Shown here: one piece after another, positions 1 through 8,798 of the stretch | How positions within the stretch are numbered: position 1 is the stretch's first letter | How the letters are laid out: each line of letters starts with the position of its first letter | NCBI GenBank assembly: GCA_022447545.1 | Contig: JAKVBI010000030.1 | Location: 1-56,808, forward strand | Origin: Myxococcota bacterium | GTDB taxonomy: Bacteria; Myxococcota_A; UBA9160; SMWR01 | Length of the DNA: 56,808 nt | Direction: 5' to 3' | The notes under the pieces: model-generated | Database searches by the model: none | What the model was told of the DNA's origin: nothing | What the model saw: the letters and a program-made list of their open reading frames with translations, nothing else | Program-made: the position numbers and the translations under genes

Positions 1-1279
1 TGTGACGAAAAACATCCATGCCATCGCCGTGGTAACCAACGATAGCCAGCACTGGAACTCCGGTTAGCATTGCAAATGCCGTGTAGATACGAGGGGTCGA
101 AAGGGGTCTTTGACCAACAAGCAACATGATCCACGCGGCAATGATCAACAGGAGTCCGGCTGCATAGACATGTGCATTGTTGAACGCGTAGGGGAAGAGG
201 TTTTCTGTGCGGAACCCCTTGGCGACATAACGCCTCTTTTTTTCGTTACTTGGCCAGTCGGTGGCGTTGAAGATCTCATGGCGTTCATCCCAGATCGACT
301 GGAGCACATAACCGGGGTGCGTGACCAAAAATTGCATGTACGCGATGCGTCCGTCATTGATTGCCCAATCGCGAAAATCCGCCAGATCCGGATCGGACAT
401 GAGAACATTTGCCATGCCACGTTTCGCCAAAAGGCTGTCGTTGACTGGCATTCCGATTTCCACGAAATACTCAACGGCGGTTTCGTCGGCTAAAAGCCTC
501 GATCCCATGGTGTTGAGGAAGGGGCCGTACCAACGCTTTTCAGCAAACGCCGTGATGCGCTTGGAAACGTCGGGGTGTCGCGCGTTGTTTGCGCTGAACG
601 ACGCAAAGGCTGAAAAACCAACAAGAAAGACGAGGCTCAGAGCGAATTGATGCCATGAGATTCGTCGGAATCCCCACGCCACGGCAAGAGGGGCGGAAAA
701 GGAGAGAATGTAAAATGCGTTGAGATCGCGAAGAGTTGATGAAATGCCCAGCAGGATGAGTAGTGATGCCAGGCGTATTGATCCACCTCGATCGGCGAGA
801 TCCAAGGTTACTGCTATCACGATGGGGATCAACGAAAGGCTGGTTGATTCCGGAAGCAACACATAGTTCCAGCGTGAAACTTGTGGTGATAGCGCAATCA
901 TCAGAACAGCTGCAGCGCTGAAAAATCCGACGATACGATTCGACGACTTCTCGTAAAGCACGACGGAAAGCAAGCCCCAACCGACCATGTGGAGAACGAT
1001 CTGGGCCGCGACGATCGAGCGCGGATCACTGCCGAACAAGTCGTAGAAGAGCAGCATGCCAGCGGGTCGCATGGTGAGCCAGAACCGCGTGTCGAAAACG
1101 CTCAGCGCTCTGGCGAGGCCCTGGTATTCCCAAGTGTCATAGTAACTGCGGGGTTCGGCATTGACTCCTTGCCAGATGATTTCTGCAACGAATAGGGTGA
1201 GAAGTGAAAACAGCGGTGTGCGCGGCCCGAGTCGATCACTCGTGCTGCTAAAAACAATGCGTACGGAGTTCCAAATCAC
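1..1279 (-). CDS. GT-C-like multi-membrane protein (3' end beyond window)
   Basis: Reading the minus strand from a GTG at 1279 gives 426 uninterrupted codons that run off the left edge, so the C-terminus is missing. The product has a short cytoplasmic N-terminus, then many hydrophobic segments (LLTLFVAEIIW, LASLLILLGI, LALSLVFLVGF-like stretches and AAGLLLIIAAWIMLLVG). A YYDTWEY acidic motif follows the first membrane segment, and a TMRPAG loop lies further on. This layout is typical of GT-C fold glycosyltransferases and related membrane proteins that use lipid-linked sugars, but I cannot name a family or substrate. An in-frame TGA upstream fixes the start near 1279; no strong Shine-Dalgarno is seen. 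It follows the GH106-like gene by 39 bp on the same strand, so co-transcription is likely. Confidence 0.75.
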   Translation of the reverse strand, partial: MIWNSVRIVFSSTSDRLGPRTPLFSLLTLFVAEIIWQGVNAEPRSYYDTWEYQGLARALSVFDTRFWLTMRPAGMLLFYDLFGSDPRSIVAAQIVLHMVGWGLLSVVLYEKSSNRIVGFFSAAAVLMIALSPQVSRWNYVLLPESTSLSLIPIVIAVTLDLADRGGSIRLASLLILLGISSTLRDLNAFYILSFSAPLAVAWGFRRISWHQFALSLVFLVGFSAFASFSANNARHPDVSKRITAFAEKRWYGPFLNTMGSRLLADETAVEYFVEIGMPVNDSLLAKRGMANVLMSDPDLADFRDWAINDGRIAYMQFLVTHPGYVLQSIWDERHEIFNATDWPSNEKKRRYVAKGFRTENLFPYAFNNAHVYAAGLLLIIAAWIMLLVGQRPLSTPRIYTAFAMLTGVPVLAIVGYHGDGMDVFRH

Positions 1280-1318
1280 GCGAGTCTCAGTTCGCCACTG
1301 GGGAAGATGGTAAGCTCA

Positions 1319-4297
1319 TCACTGCGTAGCATGGGCTCGCTCCACCTGAAGGAGTCGCACGGGTCCGATCAGACCTGCTGCCATCGGTTCGCGGCCCTCA
1401 GCCAGGTGGGCGAGCGCTGACTCCCCCTCACGAGCCCGGCCGATCAACCCATTCAGGGTCGGCGGTGTGACCTCGATTTTGAGCCGGTTGCGACCTTGGC
1501 GGATTGCGTTCGTAACGTCGACGCGATGGGGTTTGAACAGGAGAGTCTCGCTCGGACCTTCGTTGACGATGACCTCTGCAGTCGAATGCACGACTCCGAG
1601 GTCGAGAAGATAGCGGGAATCGCTTCGTTTCAGGTCCAGCTGAATTTCGGCAGTGTAGACGCCTGTTTCGGAAGCGAAGCGAAGCCCGTCGCGCGATTTC
1701 CAGTCGGAGAGTCGAAAGTTTTTCAATGGGAGAGCGGGCTTCCCGTTTTTCATCAGAGAAAAATCGAATGTTTCGATTTCGAGGATGAGTTCGGGATCAT
1801 GGCCTCGGGCCGCGTCTGGAATAAAGTCAACGTGGTTTGTGGATAAGGTTGCATTCAAATGGCTGGGGTCGAGGGCGCAGTGGAGCAAAGTGGACTCGGA
1901 AGTTTCGAGGCTGCGGTGAACGAACGACTGGGAAGTGACCCGAGCCCGAGAAATACTGCCGTCGACGGGATTGAGCCAATGACAGTCCGTGGCCAGTCGG
2001 GCGGGAATCTGCAATTGGGATGTGACAACTGCTGCACCGATGTTGTGGAGAAAAACGATTGAATCGCCGTTGTCGAGTTTTACCGCAGTGTGTTTCAGTG
2101 TGGGATAGGGTTCCGAGAAGCGAATTCCATCCGTCTGCTTGGCCACCAGCGATACGATCTCGTCCAGCGACTCCGTCGGCGCATTGGCTGAAGCTCTGAC
2201 AATAGCAGCCATGGCTGCTTCGACTTTTCGGTCGCCGACACCATAGTCACGCATTCCGGGCTGTCGGTCGGGGGGTGAGCCGTGGAGAATCACGGAACCA
2301 TTCGCGTCCGCTATCTCTTGGAGTCTTGTCGCCGTTTCGGCCTGTATCCATTCAGCAGCTGCAACGATGACCGCGGTGTACCGGCGGCCCCGAACGTCAA
2401 TCTCGCCGTTCGCTACGCGCGCCGTCTGGAGGGATTCGTCGTTTGCAAAGGCCCATCGCAGCCCGCGGCTCTCGAGCGCTTCTGTCAGTTTCATGACCGT
2501 GGCACGCCAGTGCCGTTGCTCCGGAGTCGATTGCTTCTTGGGGGCGCTGTCGGATTTGTCGGGCGAGGTACGTTGAGGCGATAATGCGCGAGTTCCAAGG
2601 TAGGGGTAATAGATCAACACGTTGGTATCGGGTCGGCCCAACTGCATCGCGTATTGGATGCGCGCCACGTATGCATTGATGAGGTGCTGATATTTCCAGA
2701 AATGATCTGATTCCGCGATAAGGGTCGAAAACGATCCGCGAGGTACCAGTGGCGTCGACCAGGGGTTCCATGGCGATACGTCGCCGGTTCGCACCGTGTA
2801 CCGATAGGGTGATCCGTGGTAGACGATTTGATTGATGCCGGCGCTGAAAAGGCCGTCTAGTTCCTGCTTGATTCGAGGCGGTGTGATCGCGTAATCACTG
2901 CGTGCGAATCCGAGCGCTTCTGCGGAAACGACATCCGCGCCGTGGAGTTCAGCTCCCGATGTGACCAGTTTCACGAATAGCCGGTGGCCACCCGCGTAGA
3001 GTTGTTCGGCTTCGGGAATCGATACTGCACCTGCTGCGCGGATCACATCGAGGATGAGGCCATATGGCTGGGCTCGATAGGCCAACCCACGTGCGCTGGC
3101 CCAGGTTTGGGTGCGCTCTAGAAACCTTTCGATGAAAAGATCCGAGAGGGTGAGGTCGTAGTCGTACATTACGCGCTGGTTGATTTCGCCCATCGAAAAC
3201 CGGCGGTGGGCGGCTGGTGTTTGCCGATATCCGTTGTTGTATCCCTCGCGCAATACAGTCGGTAAATAGGGTGTGACGTCATAACCCCGGCGCTCTCGAA
3301 ATTCGGAGATCAGACCTTCGGCGTAGTGGCGGCTCACGGCGAGTTCGAAGCTGTCGTTGAATACGCCGTGAAGCGATCGTCCGAAGAATTTCGGCAGGCC
3401 AGTTCGAGGACCGAACAAATAATCAAGATGGGCTGTGACATCATCAACTGAAAAATGGTCGACGATGAATGCCGGTTGATCCCCGGCGTGAAGGAGCACC
3501 TGTCGCTCGCTTGGTTTCGAGCCGACAGCAATGATCTCCCAGGGGCCGGGAGAGGGTTCCAATTCTACTCGAGTTGAGCCTTCGGAAACGGTCACCGATT
3601 GGGCGCTCGCCGGGTCGAGCCAGACGCGGCGCCGTGTTCCCCGCCCAGATTCTCGAACGATGGGTGCTATGACGAGAGCAATGCGCTCACCCGCTACTTC
3701 AGGGATGTCGATTGCGCCCAAAGTGTCTCTTCTGAATCGGTTGCTCTGAGCTGTCAACGTAAGAAGGCTGTCATCAGCCTGAACGTTCTTGCTCCCTGTG
3801 GGCCAACTCGATCCATTGGTGATGTCGACGGATATGCCGCGAGTCGCTGCGGCATCGAGAGCCACCGCTAGATTCGAATAGTAGTTCGAGGTGTCGACGC
3901 TGCGAATTCGCGCGGTTTGTTCAGCGGGCAGGTCGCTGGGAAGGCCGAACATGACCGGTTGAATTTCGACGCCCGCGAATCCCATCTTTGCGAAAAGGGT
4001 GATTTCCCGTCGAATCTCTCCAGGTTCGACATCATTTCCTGGCCACCACCAGCGAGTCCAGGGGCCATCACTCGACGATGGATTGGTGAATCGCTCGGCG
4101 TCGAAACGATTCGTAGGGCTGACGTCTTCGGTAGCCTCGATGGCCGCTACGGGTGGCGTGGCGGAGGTGAATGCGATCACGAACGTAACAGGAAAGAAGA
4201 TCGCACAAGTAAGTCTGCGAAAAATCGCGAAGCTCACATTGGATCGCTGGTCGGCTGGATCTCCACGAGACTCAGCCGGAATAGGAAGGAACTTCAA
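1319..4297 (-). CDS. Secreted glycoside hydrolase, GH106 (alpha-L-rhamnosidase)-like
   Basis: The 992-residue product has a signal peptide (hydrophobic residues about 31-48, ending near PPVAA), so it is exported. Residues about 80-118 carry a tryptophan-rich WTRWWWPGN motif followed by an EI..FAKMGFAGVEIQP segment. This matches the start of the GH106 catalytic (beta/alpha)8 region as I remember it. A C-terminal beta-rich part, about 850-970, looks like the sugar-binding domain usual in this family. Length is typical for GH106. The expected activity is release of terminal rhamnose, or a related deoxysugar, from polysaccharides in the periplasm or outside the cell; the exact substrate is inferred. 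The gene precedes the GT-C-like membrane gene by 39 bp. The family call is fairly firm; the specificity is not. Confidence 0.75.
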   Translation of the reverse strand: MKFLPIPAESRGDPADQRSNVSFAIFRRLTCAIFFPVTFVIAFTSATPPVAAIEATEDVSPTNRFDAERFTNPSSSDGPWTRWWWPGNDVEPGEIRREITLFAKMGFAGVEIQPVMFGLPSDLPAEQTARIRSVDTSNYYSNLAVALDAAATRGISVDITNGSSWPTGSKNVQADDSLLTLTAQSNRFRRDTLGAIDIPEVAGERIALVIAPIVRESGRGTRRRVWLDPASAQSVTVSEGSTRVELEPSPGPWEIIAVGSKPSERQVLLHAGDQPAFIVDHFSVDDVTAHLDYLFGPRTGLPKFFGRSLHGVFNDSFELAVSRHYAEGLISEFRERRGYDVTPYLPTVLREGYNNGYRQTPAAHRRFSMGEINQRVMYDYDLTLSDLFIERFLERTQTWASARGLAYRAQPYGLILDVIRAAGAVSIPEAEQLYAGGHRLFVKLVTSGAELHGADVVSAEALGFARSDYAITPPRIKQELDGLFSAGINQIVYHGSPYRYTVRTGDVSPWNPWSTPLVPRGSFSTLIAESDHFWKYQHLINAYVARIQYAMQLGRPDTNVLIYYPYLGTRALSPQRTSPDKSDSAPKKQSTPEQRHWRATVMKLTEALESRGLRWAFANDESLQTARVANGEIDVRGRRYTAVIVAAAEWIQAETATRLQEIADANGSVILHGSPPDRQPGMRDYGVGDRKVEAAMAAIVRASANAPTESLDEIVSLVAKQTDGIRFSEPYPTLKHTAVKLDNGDSIVFLHNIGAAVVTSQLQIPARLATDCHWLNPVDGSISRARVTSQSFVHRSLETSESTLLHCALDPSHLNATLSTNHVDFIPDAARGHDPELILEIETFDFSLMKNGKPALPLKNFRLSDWKSRDGLRFASETGVYTAEIQLDLKRSDSRYLLDLGVVHSTAEVIVNEGPSETLLFKPHRVDVTNAIRQGRNRLKIEVTPPTLNGLIGRAREGESALAHLAEGREPMAAGLIGPVRLLQVERAHATQ

Positions 4298-4620
4298 TGG
4301 GACACCGTAAACGGGCGATCATCCGTCGGCGGGGAAGGGAGCCTGTGGGAGATCGACGGATTCCGGTTTGAGATTCGATACGGGTCACAATCGGTAAACA
4401 ATAGAACACTCGCCCCCGGGCGTCTCGCGCCCGAGGTTTGCGTCATCGACTGGTGCCCAGGCCGTGCGGGGAGCCTCACCAATCGAGAAGAGCAAGTGCC
4501 GTCCCAGTCGAGCGGGGCCGACAATGGGCTTGCCAGTGCCCTGTTTCGGCGAGCCAGAGGACCCGACCCGCTCGTCTCCCCGGGCTTTCACAACCGCTCT
4601 TGACGACTCAAAAAGGACAT
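4298..4620. other. Intergenic region between divergent genes, no gene seen
   Basis: This stretch separates the minus-strand glycosidase start from the plus-strand micro-ORFs that precede the lipoprotein gene. Several open frames cross it, but they have biased, arginine- and serine-rich compositions and no recognisable domain. It should hold the promoters for both directions; I could not pick a convincing -35/-10 pair. Confidence 0.4.
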
Positions 4621-4680
4621 ATGAAACTCACGACGGCCCCTCACAGGAAATGGCGGAGGAGATCTCATCGATGCGTATGA
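4621..4680 (+). CDS. Possible 19-codon micro-ORF upstream of lipoprotein gene
   Basis: An ATG at 4621 follows AAAAAGGAC with a short spacing and opens a 19-residue, basic peptide (MKLTTAPHRKWRRRSHRCV). Its TGA (4678-4680) overlaps an ATG of the next micro-ORF (ATGA). No homology is recognised. It may be a chance ORF; the argument for it is the ribosome site plus the overlap chain described in the findings. Confidence 0.2.
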   Translation: MKLTTAPHRKWRRRSHRCV

Positions 4681-4751
4681 AGCAGATGGCTTCGCTTCTT
4701 CCTGGAGGATGCGCCCAGGGTCTCCTGCCAGCCGCTTTGGGGCGGCCGTGA
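4671..4751 (+). CDS. Possible 26-codon micro-ORF coupled to the lipoprotein start
   Basis: GGAGGAG at 4655-4661 sits 9 nt before ATG 4671, a strong ribosome binding site. The 26-residue product (starts MRMKQMASLLPGG) has no recognised family. Its stop codon TGA overlaps the GTG at 4748 (GTGA), which is the best start of the downstream lipoprotein. That geometry is typical of translational coupling. Whether the peptide itself has a role cannot be told from sequence. Confidence 0.3.
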   Translation: MRMKQMASLLPGGCAQGLLPAALGRP

Positions 4752-5596
4752 ATCGGACCCTCCGTGCTGCGTTTGGTCTTGCATTTTTCTCGGTGACACT
4801 TTGTGTTGGATGTGGTTTGCCGAGCGCCGAGACCGTACTTCCCCACGATGCGAAGGTTTTCAATCCGGCAGAAGATCTCATCTCTCTCCATTATGATCAT
4901 GCGCCCGACAAGGACGATGGCCAGAGTGCGGCTGCCGATCGCACGCTATTGCAGGCACAGTTCGGAGCTGATTGGATCCCAGAACACGTAGTGGCCGTTT
5001 CCGGCACTTACGGGTGGTTGGGCGGCACCTTCCAAGAGGCTTCTGATGCAGTCATGGATTCTGCTTGGTCGGACGTAGGAGGGTGGCTCAGTGCCAATGA
5101 CGATTGGCATGGGACCGCTGTTGACGTCGCCGAGCTCTGGAATGCAACGCTGTCGACCGGTGGACACGTCTGGGTGAAGGAAGGCGGGCCTTCGGATTTC
5201 ACGGCGGAGGTGCTCGAGCAACTCGAAAAACTGGGCGCCAGTGCAGAAACCATCTCGCGAATCCATGTCGTCCAACATGCGACGGGAAACCAGGTGCTGG
5301 GTTTTTACTTCCCACTGCGTCGAGTCCAGGCAAGCACCGATTATCGAAGGATTCGGGGGGGGAACATCACGCTTCTGGAATTCGGTGGTGACGACGCCTT
5401 TGTCGAGGCCGCACGCTCCCATGCCGTCGTAGGCTCCATCTGGACGGCGGCCTTCGATTACTATGACCCCGAATTCGCAATCGATTTCTCGGACTCGGCT
5501 GCCACCTACCATATCCTCGGTCTGGGCCCGCCTTCACTGGAAGACTTCAGAACTCGTTTTTTGAGTGAGTGGGCTGATGGGGATGGCTTCCGCTAG
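4748..5596 (+). CDS. Hypothetical lipoprotein
   Basis: From GTG 4748 the product has 282 residues and begins MNRTLRAAFG, giving a short basic N-region, a hydrophobic core and a lipobox-like CVGC. It is therefore probably an outer- or inner-membrane lipoprotein. An alternative ATG at 4709 would add 13 residues before the signal; it sits directly on its GGAGG with no spacing, so I prefer 4748. The mature part is acidic, about 260 residues, with tryptophan-containing motifs (GTYGWLGGTF, DDWHGTAVDVAELW) and alternating helices. No enzyme motif or named domain was recognised. The gene is preceded by two overlapping micro-ORFs that may control its translation. Confidence 0.65.
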   Translation: MNRTLRAAFGLAFFSVTLCVGCGLPSAETVLPHDAKVFNPAEDLISLHYDHAPDKDDGQSAAADRTLLQAQFGADWIPEHVVAVSGTYGWLGGTFQEASDAVMDSAWSDVGGWLSANDDWHGTAVDVAELWNATLSTGGHVWVKEGGPSDFTAEVLEQLEKLGASAETISRIHVVQHATGNQVLGFYFPLRRVQASTDYRRIRGGNITLLEFGGDDAFVEAARSHAVVGSIWTAAFDYYDPEFAIDFSDSAATYHILGLGPPSLEDFRTRFLSEWADGDGFR

Positions 5597-5752
5597 GCGA
5601 AGCTTGGCTGGGAGATAAGAACCGAAGGGCAGGGGGCATTCGGCTCCAACTGCTCACCTACTTACTTCCCGACTCGTCTACCCAAGCGTCTAAAATGGCC
5701 CTTGGAATACGAAGCCGCCGCGCGCGCTCGAGAGTTCGGGACAGGAGGTCAC

Positions 5753-6376
5753 ATGCTCACCGTCTATCACCTCGTCAATTCGCGATCCGATCGGATCGTT
5801 TGGCTCGTAGAAGAACTCGGCGTTGACTATGAGCTCATCCACTTCGAACGCGATCCAAAAACTGGACGCGCCCCCGCTGCGCTCCAGAAGTTGCATCCCT
5901 TTGCCCGCTCCCCCCTCGTACGTGATGGTGAGTTGCTCCTCGCTGAATCCGGAGCCATCATCGAGACGCTAGCCGCCAAGTACGGGGCTGGAACGATGGC
6001 CGTCGACCCCACAGAAGAGGAGTATCCACGCTACCTCCACTGGCTCCACTTTGCGGAAGGCTCTTCAATGTTCCAGCTGGTCCTGGGCATGTTTCTCTCA
6101 GGGGAACTCGGTGGCGACGCTCACGCGCTTGCGCCGACGGTTCAGGCCGGGCTGCAGGACCAGTTTCGATACATTGATGGAGAGCTTGCTTCGCGCGAGT
6201 ATCTCGTCGCCGACCGCTTTACCGCGGCTGACCTCATCATGGCGTTCGGTTTGATCCATGCCCACAACCAAGAACGGATCGGTGATTGTAAGCAAATCGA
6301 GGCCTACGTCGCGCGGCTGACTGCAAGGCCTGCTTATCAGCGAGCTGTTCAACGCATGATCAACCCGACCGCGTAG
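5753..6376 (+). CDS. Glutathione S-transferase family protein
   Basis: AGGAGG lies just upstream of ATG 5753, which fixes the start and gives 207 residues, the usual GST length. The N-terminal thioredoxin-like domain (about 1-78) starts LTVYHLVNSRSDRIVWLVEEL and has the conserved LAESGAIIE turn that binds the glutathione gamma-glutamyl group. The helical C-terminal domain includes the FTAADLIMAF motif of GSTs. It is expected to conjugate glutathione to electrophiles, or act as a peroxidase or isomerase, in the cytoplasm; the substrate is unknown. Ser in NSRSDR is the likely activating residue. It stands alone, with 127 bp to the convergent SDR gene. Confidence 0.85.
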   Translation: MLTVYHLVNSRSDRIVWLVEELGVDYELIHFERDPKTGRAPAALQKLHPFARSPLVRDGELLLAESGAIIETLAAKYGAGTMAVDPTEEEYPRYLHWLHFAEGSSMFQLVLGMFLSGELGGDAHALAPTVQAGLQDQFRYIDGELASREYLVADRFTAADLIMAFGLIHAHNQERIGDCKQIEAYVARLTARPAYQRAVQRMINPTA

Positions 6377-6503
6377 CCCACGATATTTTCGTCCTATGTT
6401 GAGGGTGGCTCTTGCCCGCTTCCGTCACAAGGAAACTCGTGGGCGGAACGTCATCGCATCCTGGGCGTACTCGCGGGACAGGAATGCTCACGGTCCCACG
6501 GGC

Positions 6504-7292
6504 TCATCCGATCCACTGTCCGGCATTGACTGGGAGTTCGACGCCGGTGATGTTTCTCCCGCGATCGGAGATGAGGAAGACGCAGGCATCGGCGATGTCC
6601 TCGGGTGCGACGTGGCGTCTCAGCGCCGCGGTCTTCGCGGCTCTGGCCTTCAACTCTTTGCCATCGCCGCCGCTGCGGGCGGCCATCTGCTCGAACATGG
6701 CATCGAGGGGCGTACCTTCGGTGAATCCCGGCGAGACGACGTTCACCCGCACGCCACTTCCGCCGACCTCGCGGGCCAAGGTCTTCGAAGCGGAGACCAT
6801 TGCGGCCTTGGTGGAGCTGTATTGCGCCATTTTGGGGAGTAGAGAGGTCGAATTCAGGGTGCCGATGTTGACGATGCCACCGCCTCCAATTTCCGCCATT
6901 TGTTGCGCGGCCAAACCGGAAAGGTGAAGAGTGGCCACGAGGTTGAATTCGACGGATTCCCTGTAGGCCTCCCAGTCCATCTCCACCAGAAGAGCACGCG
7001 GTCCGTTGTGCGTCGCCACGTTCACCAGTCCATCGAGGCGCCCGAAGTCGGCGACCGTACTCGCGACGAGGGTCTCTCTTTGTGTGGGGTCAGAGAGGTC
7101 CGTGACCATCGAAGAGATTCTTCGACCGGTCGCCTCCGCGACCTCGTCCCGAAGCGCGCGCAGTGGGGCTTCTCGACGCGCTGCCACCACGACATCGGCG
7201 CCGTCCCTCGCGAGTGCCAACGCCGTGGAGCGTCCGATGCCGGGCCCCGCGCCGGCGACGATGGCCACTTTGCCCTCCAGGTTTCTGCTCAT
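6504..7292 (-). CDS. Short-chain dehydrogenase/reductase (SDR)
   Basis: The classical SDR of 262 residues starts at ATG 7292, preceded by GGAGACGAG; a longer in-frame start at 7331 lacks a ribosome site. The Rossmann cofactor motif near the N-terminus is GAGPGIG. The catalytic tyrosine and lysine are in QYSSTKAAM, with serine upstream in the NSTS segment. The usual NNAG motif is replaced by NVATH, which is unusual for the family. The C-terminal end (GVELPVNAGQ) fits FabG-like oxidoreductases. Substrate is unknown; neighbours (second SDR, crotonase, thiolase with DUF35) suggest oxidation or reduction of acyl or steroid-like intermediates in the cytoplasm. Confidence 0.88.
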   Translation of the reverse strand: MSRNLEGKVAIVAGAGPGIGRSTALALARDGADVVVAARREAPLRALRDEVAEATGRRISSMVTDLSDPTQRETLVASTVADFGRLDGLVNVATHNGPRALLVEMDWEAYRESVEFNLVATLHLSGLAAQQMAEIGGGGIVNIGTLNSTSLLPKMAQYSSTKAAMVSASKTLAREVGGSGVRVNVVSPGFTEGTPLDAMFEQMAARSGGDGKELKARAAKTAALRRHVAPEDIADACVFLISDRGRNITGVELPVNAGQWIG

Positions 7293-7343
7293 CTCGTCTC
7301 CATCGTGCCCGGCGCTGCACGCCGGATCCATCCCCGGCGATTT

Positions 7344-7469
7344 CTACCGGAAGTTGCAGCTTTCTACCAGTGACCCCATCGATCTGAGAGAGGTGCGCAC
7401 CGAAGAGTCCTGGACCGGCGGGCTGGAGGTTTCCAGATAGGCCTCTGTACTCGAACTCCACTCGGTCAA
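7344..7469 (-). CDS. Possible 41-codon small ORF before SDR gene
   Basis: On the minus strand AAAGGAGG (7485-7478) lies 8 nt before a TTG at 7469 that opens 41 codons, ending 51 bp before the SDR start. The product is serine-rich (MTEWSSSTEAYLET...) and matches nothing I know. The ribosome site is the only support; it could be fortuitous. Confidence 0.2.
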   Translation of the reverse strand: MTEWSSSTEAYLETSSPPVQDSSVRTSLRSMGSLVESCNFR

Positions 7470-7505
7470 TGTGTAGTCCTCCTTTCGCCCCGGGATCGCG
7501 GGACA

Positions 7506-7517
7506 AACCGTACGGTT
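7506..7517. promoter_or_regulatory. 12-bp perfect palindrome, candidate operator
   Basis: The sequence AACCGTACGGTT is its own reverse complement, in the gap between the two minus-strand SDR genes and about 210 bp upstream of the downstream one. TetR-type repressors of lipid catabolism often bind palindromes of this size, but there is no regulator gene beside it, so the role is a guess. Confidence 0.3.
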
Positions 7518-7727
7518 GTGCAATCGACGTGCGGGTCGGGCTTTTTTTTTGGCATGCGGTACCGGTGGGCTCGGGGCCTGCCAGGACCTTGATCCCGAAT
7601 TCGCCACTGGGTTCGAGTTCCGGCAATGTGAAGCCCACGGTCTCTCGTGCCAACGCCTGGGAAAGAGTTCGTCAGTGCCTCGTTTCCTGCCCGCGGTCAC
7701 CGTCTGTGAATTCAGGGGCCTGTTGGG

Positions 7728-8600
7728 CTAGTTCTGTTCGCCCCCGAGCACTCCGCCCAGTACGGGATTGGAGGCGTTGTCGATTCCCTCGTTGCGCTGC
7801 CGTGCAGCCAGCCGCCAAGGGTCACCTTCCGGCGGCAGAACCCAAAAACGGTTCTCGCGGACGGCCGCGAGGGTGCGCTCGGCCAGTAGGATTGGATCCA
7901 CACCGGACGAGCCGATGTCGCTCGTGACCGCCTCCACCATCTTCGTCTCCTCGGGAAGGTCCTCTTCCGCGTCGCGCTTGAGATGCGGGGGGCGATTCCG
8001 CTCCGCCTTGAAGATGCGGGTGTTGACGAGCTCCGGGCAGAGTACGGATGCACCGATGGGACAGTTCGGTACTGCCCCAAGCTCATGGTAGAGACTCTCG
8101 GATAGCGCGACGACAGCGTGCTTGCTCATGAAGTAGGCTGCCGTCGATGGTCCGGTCGTGAGCCCGGCCATTGACGCCGTGTTGACCACGTGGGCCGGCT
8201 CGTTCTGGTCGAGCAGGATCGGAACGAATGTGCGTATACCGTGGATCACTCCCCATACATTGACGTTCAAGATCCACTCGTAATCGTTGAGTGAGGTTCC
8301 CCAGGTCGTCCCCCCACAGAAGACACCTGCGTTGTTGCAGACCACGTGGATACCGCCGAAGGCAGAGCGGACCTTCTCGGCCAGCGTGGCAACGGAATCG
8401 GCTTGGGATACGTCACAGACAGTGGCTGCAACCTCGATCCCGTGCTTCGCGACTTCTCGCCGTGCCTCTTCGAGCGCTTCGGGCTCGACGTCGGCCATGG
8501 CGACTCTCATGCCCGCCTTGCCGAAGGTTCGCGCCATCGCGCGACCGATACCACTCGCTGCGCCCGTGATAACTGCAACTTTTCCCTCGACCTGGTCCAT
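7728..8600 (-). CDS. Short-chain dehydrogenase/reductase (SDR)
   Basis: A 290-residue SDR; I chose ATG 8600 because GAGGAG precedes it, while the longer start at 8615 has no such site. The cofactor loop is TGAASGIG, the NNAG motif is intact, and the catalytic residues are in NTASMAG and AAYFMSKHAV (Ser, Tyr, Lys). An aspartate after the second strand (MADVEPEALE) favours NAD(H) over NADP(H). A C-terminal extension of about 40 residues (LAARQRNEGI...) goes beyond the compact SDR core and may cap the active site. It resembles SDRs found with acyl-CoA or steroid degradation genes. Substrate unknown. Confidence 0.9.
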   Translation of the reverse strand: MDQVEGKVAVITGAASGIGRAMARTFGKAGMRVAMADVEPEALEEARREVAKHGIEVAATVCDVSQADSVATLAEKVRSAFGGIHVVCNNAGVFCGGTTWGTSLNDYEWILNVNVWGVIHGIRTFVPILLDQNEPAHVVNTASMAGLTTGPSTAAYFMSKHAVVALSESLYHELGAVPNCPIGASVLCPELVNTRIFKAERNRPPHLKRDAEEDLPEETKMVEAVTSDIGSSGVDPILLAERTLAAVRENRFWVLPPEGDPWRLAARQRNEGIDNASNPVLGGVLGGEQN

Positions 8601-8798
8601 CTCGCGACTCCTCACGCTCCGTGCTCCGGGTCCAAGCCTTGTACCTGGGTTCCGCAGCCCGTCGAATGTCGCGCAGGCTATCGCATCGAAAAGCCTGTTG
8701 GGAAGTGGAGGTGTGCCGTGTGTGATTCCCGCCTAGGATGACCCGCCGGGACTTGAATAGGTGGGTGCCTGTTGGAGACGAGGACACTGCGGGACCCG

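Larger units (their letters stand above)
7293..7727. other. Intergenic region between two SDR genes
   Basis: No large gene is convincing here. It holds a perfect 12-bp palindrome (7506-7517), a nine-T run on the plus strand (7542-7550) without a good stem before it, and a possible short TTG-started ORF (7344-7469, minus). A frame open across 7090-7653 on the minus strand is mostly the shadow of the SDR gene. Confidence 0.4.

Noticed and set aside
3917-4603. 228-codon plus-strand frame opposite the glycosidase N-terminus
   Set aside because: Antisense to the signal peptide and first motif of the glycosidase; no domain.
7542-7550. Run of nine T as a possible terminator
   Set aside because: Only a 4-bp stem (CGAC/GTCG) precedes it and no plus-strand gene ends there.
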